Shown: one piece after another, positions 57,044 to 64,000 of the stretch
How the letters are laid out: every line of letters begins with the position of its first letter
Numbering within the stretch: position 1 is the first letter of the stretch
Assembly: GCA_021397845.1 (NCBI GenBank)
Contig: CM038047.1
Coordinates: 129,562,112 to 129,626,111, forward strand
Reading direction: 5' to 3'
DNA from: Areca catechu
Taxonomy: Eukaryota; Streptophyta; Magnoliopsida; Arecales; Arecaceae
DNA length: 64,000 bases
The notes under the pieces: generated by a model
What the model was told of the DNA's origin: nothing
Databases searched by the model: none
The model's input: the letters and a program-made list of their open reading frames with translations, nothing else
Made by a program: the position numbers and the translations under genes

Positions 57044-57900
57044 ATGTCTTCCAATTTATCGCTCCGGTCACTTCTCGATAATGAGAAGCTAAAGGGTCAC
57101 AACTTCGATAGTTGGTATCGAAGATTGAGAATCGTTCTGGAGAATGAACGGATCCTCTATGTGATAATGGATCCGGCACCTGAAATCCCTCCCGCTAATG
57201 CACGCAGTGTGGTCAGAGATGCTTATCTGAAGTGGGTCTCTAATCGGACTACTGTCCGATGCATTATGTTAGCGACGATGAACGACGAGTTCATTCACAA
57301 ATTCGAGGAGGCCCAACCTGATGAAATTCTTCAAAAGTTGAAGGAATCATTCGGTACCCCGGATGATGTAGAACAATACAAAGTGTCTTGTGCCATCTAC
57401 AATTCCAAGATGCTGAATGGTGGTTCAGTCACTGATCATGTATTGTACATGATCGAGCTGATTGAAAAGCTGGGCAAACTCGGATGCCCCTTGCACGAGC
57501 AGCTCAGCAAGGATGCGATCCTTAATTCTCTTCCCTCTTCCTATCTTGATTTTCTTGATCATTATAAAATGAACAAGCCTGCAGTCAACTACCATGGTCT
57601 TTTGGGATTGCTGCAGACTTTCGAGAAAGACCACCAACTGAATAAGGGGGTGGTGAATTTAGTGGGAGGTAGTAGAGGTCGTCGTCCCTTTAAGAAAGGG
57701 AAGAAGAAAACAAATAAAAAGGGAAAGAAGGTGCAGAATGCTCCTGGCCTTAGTCAGACCAGGAAGTATAAGGCTGATTAGTCTTCTGCAGAGTGTTTCT
57801 ACTGTAAGAAGAAGGGACACTGGAAGAGGAACTGTCCTTTTTATATTGCGTTCCTTGATTCGAACAGGCCGAGAAAGCAGAAGTCTACTGAACAAGGTAT
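57044..57900 (+). pseudogene. gag: Copia gag
   Basis: ATG 57044 opens 245 codons (MSSNLSLRSLLDNEKLKGHN, then SWYRRLRIVLENERILYVI, VLYMIELIEKLGKLGCPLHE, ILNSLPSSYLDFL), a copia-type gag, followed by a Lys-rich tract. TAG at 57779-57781; in the same frame after it the zinc knuckle CFYCKKKGHWKRNC. Only this one stop separates gag from protease. Confidence 0.93.
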
Positions 57901-59080
57901 TTATATGATAAAACCTTGTAATTACTCTATTGTTGATACTGCTAACTGGGTATTGGATACTGGTAGTCCAATTCATGTTTGTAATTCATTACAGGGACTT
58001 CTAGTTAGCAGAAGATTTGAAGATGGAGAACAGTTTCTAAGCGTCGGGAATGGAAATCATATTCTAGTACTGGCAGTCGGAGTCTTGCATCTTGTCTTTG
58101 AGTCTTGTACTGTCGAACTAGTCGACTGTCACTATTGTCCTAGTTTCATTATGAGCATAATCTTTGTAGGCCTTTTGGCCAATTGTGGTTTTGAACTATC
58201 AATAAAAGGAGATTTTTGCAATGTTATTTTGAATAACTCTGTTATAATGAAAGCTAGATTAAATAATGGCATATACGTACTATCAAGGCCTGTTAGTGTA
58301 TTGTACACTTCTAGCAAACGCCCAAGATTAGATAATGTCAACGTTTTGTATCTTTGGCACTGTAGACTAGGTCATATTAACCAAAATAGGATAAACAAGA
58401 TGCGAGGAGATGGACTCCTCGAGGTCAGTGATTCTGAATCACTGCCCACTTGTGAATCCTGTTTACTTGGTAAAATGACCAAGTCACCTTTTACTGGAAA
58501 AGGTGAATATAGAACTTCTAAGTCTAATACATACTGATGTATGTGGATCGATGACAGTTAGTGCTAGAGGAGGATACAAATATTTCATTACTTTTATAGA
58601 CAACTTTTCAAGGTTCGGTTATGTCTTCTTAATGAGACATAAGTCTGAGTCGTTTGAAATGTTCAAACGATACCGTAATGAAGAAGAAAAGCAAACTGGA
58701 AAATGTATTAAAACCCTTCGATCTGATCGAGGTGGTGAATACCTATCTGGTGCATTTTTGACATATCTTGAGGAGAATGAAATTCTCTCTCAGTGGACTC
58801 CTCCAGGAACACCGAGGAATCGAACCTTGTTGGACATGGTTCGATCCATGATGGGCTTTGCAACTCTGCCGCTATCCTTTTGGGGATATGCACTTCAGAC
58901 AGCCTACTACTTGTTAAATAATGTTCCAAGTAAGTCTGTTGTCTCCACTCCGTATGAGATGTGGAATGGGCGTAAACCCTCAATCTCACACCTTCGAGTT
59001 TGGGGTTGTCCGGCTTATGTAAAGCGTTTAGACTCAGACAAACTTGGTCCAAGGTCTGATCGGTGTTTATTTATTGGTAT
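57901..59080 (+). pseudogene. pol: Copia protease and integrase
   Basis: The protease site DTGS lies in WVLDTGSPIHVCN (about 57945-57985). The pre-integrase zinc domain follows (LWHCRLGHINQNRI, CESCLLGKM). A frameshift near 58510 precedes the integrase core: LIHTDVCG, then SDRGGEYLSGAF. The third catalytic residue is missing: the text runs PPGTPRNRTLLDMVRSMM, skipping about eight residues (near 58815) that normally hold the Glu. The core ends with PYEMWNGRKPSISHLRVWGC. Another frameshift is near 59078. Confidence 0.9.
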
Positions 59081-60958
59081 CCTAAGGAAGCCAAAGGGTA
59101 TTTCTTCTACTTGGAGAATGAACAAAAGGTGTTCGTTGCTCTTAGAGCTATCTTTTTGGAAAAGGAGTTCCTTGGAGAAGGAACTATAGCCTCTAATACT
59201 GAACTTGATGAAGTTCAGCCAATAGAAGAACCTGCACACTCTAAAGACATCGTAGAACCGGCTGTGATTGAATCACACCCAGAACCCATCAGGATATCCA
59301 GTAGAATACCACGTCAGCCGAACAGATACTACGGTTTCTCGGTCTGGGACGGCGATTCCATTGAGCTCGATAAGAACAATGAGGATCCGATCACCTATAT
59401 GGATGCTCTTCAGAGATCTGACTCTGAGCCATGGCTTGGAGCCATGCGATCCGAAATGGAGTCTATGGAAATCAACAATGTATGGACATTGGTTGATCTG
59501 CCTGAAGGGATAAAACCCATCGGGTGTAAATAGATCTTCAAGAGGAAAAGGGGCGCAGATGAGAATGTAGAGACCTATAAAGCCCGTCTGGTTGCCAAGG
59601 GGTATCGTCAGTGATATGGTATCGATTATGACGAGACTTTCTTCCTTGTGGCAATGCTCAAGTCCATTCGGATCATGCTTGCTTTGGCAGCATATTTTGA
59701 TTACGAGATCTGGCAGATGGATGTCCGAACTACTTTCCTAAATGGGGAGCTAGAAGAGGAGGTGTATATGATACAGCCTGAAGGGTTCACATCCATAGAT
59801 GAATCAAAAGTATGCAAGTTGCAGAGGTCCATCTATGGACTCAAGCAAGCATCTCGAAGTTGGAACTTATGGTTTGATAGGTGTATCAAATCATATGGCT
59901 TCGTTAGGAACGGAGAAGAACCGTGCATCTATAAATGGGTTAATGGTTATGTGATTGTATTCCTAGTACTGTATGTTGACGACATTCTCTTAATCGGGAA
60001 TGATGTCGCAGCATTACAAGAAATAAAGGTCTGGTTATCATCTCAGTTCTCCATGAAAGACTTGGGTGAAGCTTCTTATATACTAGGTATGAAGATCTAT
60101 AGAGATAGATCTAAGAAGCTTTTGGGATTGTCCCAGTCTACGTACATTGATATCGTGCTGAAACGGTTCAGCATGAAAAATTCCAAGAAAGGCTATCTCC
60201 CGATAGGTTATGGAATTACTCTTTCTAAGAAGGATTGTGCGACAACTCCTGAGGAAAGAGAGCGCATGAGTAGAGTACCTTATGCTTCTGCAGTAGGCTC
60301 TATCATGTATGCTATGACTTGTACTAGACCAGACGTGGCATACTCACTAGGAGTAGTGAGTAGATACCAGTCTGACCCAGGTGAGGCGCATTGGAAGGTG
60401 GTAAAGTCCATCCTTAAGTATTTGAGAAATACTAAAGATCAATGGCTGATTTATGGAGAACCTGACTTGAAACTTGTGGGGTACTCTGACTCCAGTTTCC
60501 AATCAGATAGAGATGATAGCAAGAGTGTGTCAGGGTTTGTATTTACCCTGAATGGAGGAGCGATCTACTGGAAAAGTTTCAAGCAGGCAACTGTTGCAAA
60601 CTCGGTATGCGAAGCAGAATACATTGCAGCATTAGATGCAGCAAAGGAAGCTGTGTGGTTGCGAAAGTTCCTTGGAGAGCTAGGGGTGGCACCTTCCCTA
60701 GATGGTCCTGTTCCGGTGACCTGTGACAGCATTGGAGCCATTGCTCAAGCTAAGGAGCCTAAAGCTCATCACCGAACCAAGCATATACTGCGGCGCTACC
60801 ACCTCGTACGAGAGACCGTGGAACGAGGCAACATCAATATTCTGAAGATCGATGCAAAAGAAAATCTGGCCGACCCCTTCACTAAAGCCCTTGGAATACA
60901 AGAGTTCGACTATTGTAAATGGGAAATGGGTATTAGATACTCTTCTGATTGGCTTTAG
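59081..60958 (+). pseudogene. pol: Copia reverse transcriptase and RNase H
   Basis: The frame continues to a TAG at 59531-59533 (Trp position) and a TGA at 59612-59614, then 59648-60958 is open for 436 codons. RT: IWQMDVRTTFLNGELEEEVY, IYGLKQASRSW, catalytic YVDD (about 59972), DLGEASYILGMKI, TRPDVAYSLGVVSRY. RNase H: GYSDSSFQSDRDDSKSVSGF, YWKSFKQATVANSVCEAEYI, HRTKHILRRYHLVRE. It ends TAG, a few bases before the polypurine tract. Without the lesions it would be a normal copia RT/RNase H. Confidence 0.93.
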
Positions 60959-60961
60959 TAC

Positions 60962-60971
60962 AAGTGGGAGT
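60962..60971 (+). other. Copia polypurine tract
   Basis: AAGTGGGAGT directly before the 3' LTR start at 60972, in the position of the plus-strand primer. Confidence 0.75.
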
Positions 60972-63118
60972 TGTTGGGAATTGTGTCCCAAAGCCAATCG
61001 CCTGGGTTGTAGGTGGTTATGCTTAGTATTGTACTTTTTCTTTGAATTAATAAAAAATATTTTTGGCAGCTCATCATATATTGAATTTGCCTGAAATGAA
61101 CTCTTTCCATGTGATGAAGTCCTTAGGACTACACTAACTTCGATACAGAGAGGATGTATCGAGTGGTCCTTAAACCTTGTTCACAACCAAAGGATATATT
61201 GTACTGGATGGCAATATATCAAGTATAGGTTATTGTAGTTCACATCGTTTGGTTGTCCTCTTGACCAAATGAGTGTAGTGACACTGATGTGATCTACAAG
61301 TGGGATATGTGATATCTCATTGAACGTGACTCCATGCAGCCCCTTTCTGCCAAAGCGATACTCATGATTGGATATGGGTATATGTGTCCCTCCGACCTGA
61401 GGTCATCACGGTAGCTTGCAAGCAACTCCCTGTGCTTTGGTGCCGGACTACCTAGATTTTTAATCTGGTGATGGAAGGTTTCTGGGTAAAGGCAAGTACT
61501 TGTGGAGCAGTGATGGACCAAGATGGAATTGACCTGTCCAAACAGTTTGGATTGAATGTCTCGCGGTATCTCAATTTAGCAAATCCTCGGCCAGGGTAGT
61601 CCTAGTGAAGAGTCACTGGGCTTGCGAGGTTGAGACACGTAGTGGACTGACTCTGTCTGGGTTGGCAGCCCAATCTCAGTCGTCTTGAGCATTAGAGGTC
61701 AAAGGGATGAATTATACGGTAACAATATGCCAAAGGTTTGATAGTTTGCTCCCGCATCTTCAACCTATCTAGATGCCGGGACCCATTGCTAGATGGTTTC
61801 TATGTTGGTACTAGAATTGTTCTAGTGCTACCATTTAGGTTCGAACCTATGAGGTCACTCGCCACAGAGGATTACTCTCTGATCCAGATACCGATTACGA
61901 TTGGGAATCGTCTCGATTTTATGGTCATAGTTTTTTTGAGCACTCTTTTTCCCATCTTGCCCTTGTTTGTGTCAACCGAAAATTGTTCCAAGCTGAACCG
62001 GTGTTTACTCCCATTGACCGTTTTACACGATAAAATGCTGGAATAAACTTCATGCTTCCGAAGAAGGCCAATCGACCATTCATCGCTGGCGTCTCTTCCT
62101 CTCCTCCACCGGCTGGTTTAATCCCTTGTTTACTGCTGGTTTAATGGGTGAAACATAGCCAAGTCCTCATCCTCTCCCTGTCTCTCCGTCTTCTTCCCTG
62201 CTGTCCTATAAATACCAGCAGTTCCCCCCTGTTTGAGGAGTTGGTTGTTTCACCGTGAGAAGAGAGAAAACACATAGGGTGTTCTTCCGTTTGAGAGGCT
62301 AAGAGCTTGGTCTTTTTTCTTCCATTGGGTACTTTGTAGAGCTGGGATTTGGAGTGTGTGAGGGAGAGAAACAAAGCCTTGTTTCTTGTGCTCAAATTCC
62401 CTTTTCTGCAAAGCCCTATTGCTGAAACTTACCGTGACCAAGTATCATCTTCTAGCGGCTAGCACCGCGCGTGGAGGTGGATTGGAGTGCCCCCGGGGAG
62501 TCTTCCCTCTAGAGGGAGTACCCTTCTACTCCTGGGAGCAAGCCACGCAATCCGGATCACCTGTTGTTGCTCCAAACATGAAGCAAAAGAGTGCTATCCA
62601 GTTCTGCTGCAGAAAATCTAGCAGCATACTTTGGCGAATTTCTACATTTTTTTGGCTAAATTCTTCTTGCAGTTCTTTGTTGGAGATCGAAGTAGACTCG
62701 ATCACTTTGCAGCTACTGAAATTTGGGAGCAAACGGAGGTCCGAAAGGTGGTGTTCCGATGACATTTTGAAGTCCCAAAAATAGAGTTTCAAACGATCCA
62801 AGGAAGAAGAAGGCTGGAATAGTTTTATTCCAGCTATTCCAGCCTATTCCAGGTTTATTCCAGAGTTATCCAGGTGGAATAAAGGTATGGAAAATTATTT
62901 TTTTAATCATGCATAAATAGATTTATTTGTTTAATATTTTGCAAATATTTTATATCATCATACATGCCTTTATGCAACTAGAATAGATTAGGTTCTGGGC
63001 GTCGTAGTTTTCCACTGCGAGATTTTTTAAAAAAAAGTTTTAAAATCCATTCTGCTCCCGTAGCTATTTGCATGCCTAGTGTAGGATCTTGTCAAACCAC
63101 CTGTACCATTTTCTTTCA
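60972..63118 (+). repeat. Copia 3' LTR
   Basis: TGTTGGGAATTG to TTCTTTCA, 2147 bp. It is collinear with the 5' LTR except for a 192-bp gap at about 61994-61998, where one TGAAC remains. TSD ATAAC follows. Confidence 0.97.
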
Positions 63119-63123
63119 ATAAC

Positions 63124-63285
63124 TTGACCTAAATTGGCCAAGGTACAGGGCTAAACAACTTTGACAAGAAATTATAACAATGCTTTGGGCTCAAGGCCTT
63201 ATTACAGGACTCATAGAAAGGGGAACCCTAATCTGAGATCCACAGAGGGTTGAGGAGCCTCTGTTGGATCCTGGTGCCCACACCA
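63124..63285 (-). repeat. X 3' LTR, first 162 bp
   Basis: The start of the X LTR on the minus strand: TGGTGTGGGCACCA at 63285-63272, an inverted repeat with one G/T mismatch, as in the A-E group. It was separated from the rest by copia. Confidence 0.85.
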
Positions 63286-63311
63286 GTTCTCCCGGGGTGG
63301 GAGGAACTCGA

Positions 63312-64000
63312 CTATGTCGAGTAAGGGTTAGCTTGGCTTTGATACCTTTCCAAGATGTCGAGGTCGATGCGCTGGAAGTCCTCCCGTGTGATCCACGAGT
63401 CATCGGATTCGGGTCGGCCTTGCCATCGGACCAGGTAACGCTGGTAGCCTTTACCCTGGGTAGTGATGGCTTGGTCATCCAGGACACGCTCGATCCGCTC
63501 TCCTCGTTCAGGTATATTTGGAGGTGGACACTCAGGTTCAAGTTCACTCTCAAAAGGGAGGTCAGGCCCAAACGGCTCACTGGGTATGTTTGCGGGTTCT
63601 CTATACTCGACTAAGTCAGAGATATTGAATGTCGAGCTAATTCTGTAATCCGGAGGTAGTTCTAGCACATAGGCGTTAGGGCCCATTCTCCTAATTACTT
63701 TAAAGGGACCTGCCCCACGAGCGTGAAGCTTCTTGATGGTTCTCGGTGGAAACCGTTCAGGCCGAAGCCTAATCATTACCTATTTCAAATTCTTTTGCTC
63801 GCTTTCAAGAATCAGCCAGCCTTTTATATGTGTTATTACTTATATTAATTTTTTGGCTAATTTTTTTATGCATATCCCTAATATGCTGTGCAAGTGAATC
63901 AGTTGACTCAGAGACACGTGCATGGATGGGTAGGGGAATTAAGTTAAGAGGTCGGTTAGGCTTGTAACTAGAAACAACTTGAAAAGGACTCTTCCCGGTG
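63312..64000 (-). pseudogene. pol: X integrase C-terminus and chromodomain (runs off window)
   Basis: On the minus strand from the window edge: GKSPFQVVSSYKPNRPLNLI, HARVSEST, a TGA near 63807-63805, a small deletion near 63777, then an open 154-codon frame: MIRLRPERFPPRTIKKLHAR, GPNAYVLELPPDYRISSTFN, chromodomain IERVLDDQAITTQGKGYQRY, ESDDSWITREDFQ, ILERYQSQ. It ends at TAG 63314-63312, before the LTR, unlike A-D where the frame enters the LTR. The rest of pol is outside the window. Confidence 0.9.

Larger units (their letters stand above)
51378..63118 (+). mobile_element. Ty1/copia element with 2.1-2.3 kb LTRs
   Basis: LTRs at 51378-53718 and 60972-63118, with a perfect TSD ATAAC (51373-51377 and 63119-63123). 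Domain order gag, protease, integrase, RT, RNase H identifies Ty1/copia. Met-tRNA primer site at 53720. It carries the solo LTR S in its leader. Five or more lesions disable the ORFs. It inserted in the LTR of X. Confidence 0.97.
49813..64000 (-). mobile_element. X: chromovirus on the minus strand, split by copia
   Basis: On the minus strand the order is pol end (64000-63286), 3' LTR (63285-63124, continuing 51377-49813), then T3. The LTR is 1727 bp without copia, starts TGGTGTGGGCACCA and ends CATCA. The rest of X lies right of the window. The LTR is of the same family as X' at the left edge, in opposite orientation. Confidence 0.9.

Overview
The window is a block of nested LTR retrotransposons from a plant nuclear genome. 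No host gene could be recognised. Evidence for a plant is the element set: Ty3/gypsy chromoviruses with a C-terminal chromodomain and an initiator-Met tRNA primer site, Tat/Retand-type Ty3 elements with an antisense extra ORF and tandem-repeat arrays, and a long-LTR Ty1/copia element. A monocot with a large genome would fit, but that is a weak guess. The main insertions are dated relative to each other by nesting and by seven perfect 5-bp target-site duplications (TSDs) read directly.

Layout. 1-2105: LTR of chromovirus X' (left end outside the window), inserted in Tat element T1. 2106-8870: T1 (decayed RNase H and integrase, a 47-bp tandem array, an antisense ORF, and a 3' LTR with 72-bp repeats). 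8871-46842: Tat element T2, mainly its antisense ORF and 3' LTR, split by A (9832-18633, TSD CTCCA) and B (18962-44606, TSD TACAT). B is itself split by C in its 5' LTR (20401-27119, TSD AACCT) and by D in its gag-like ORF (28434-40421, TSD TACTG). D carries E in its 5' LTR (28687-33962, TSD TGGAG). 46843-47311 is an AT-rich gap I cannot assign. 47312-49812: 5' LTR, gag and protease of a third Tat element, T3, cut by X, a minus-strand chromovirus (49813 to the window end). The LTR of X is split by a copia element (51378-63118, TSD ATAAC). The copia leader holds a reverse-oriented solo LTR, S (55087-56886, TSD TATTG).

How the parts relate. A is the only chromovirus here with gag, protease, RT, RNase H and integrase, and it is broken by several stops and frameshifts. 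B, C and D share A-type LTRs, primer site, leader and 3' junction, but replace almost all of gag-pol with one ORF of about 550 codons: a gag N-terminus, a zinc knuckle, a long acidic region of unknown function, and a short remnant of the integrase core. A degraded or intact integrase-C-terminus/chromodomain segment follows. E has diverged LTRs but the same layout and a recognisable version of the same acidic region. This repeated, maintained layout without reverse transcriptase suggests a trans-mobilised chromovirus lineage, and it is the most interesting thing in the window. Shared cis structures support it: a repeated leader motif, and three back-to-back inverted repeats at the 3' LTR junction, one of them with a compensatory change.
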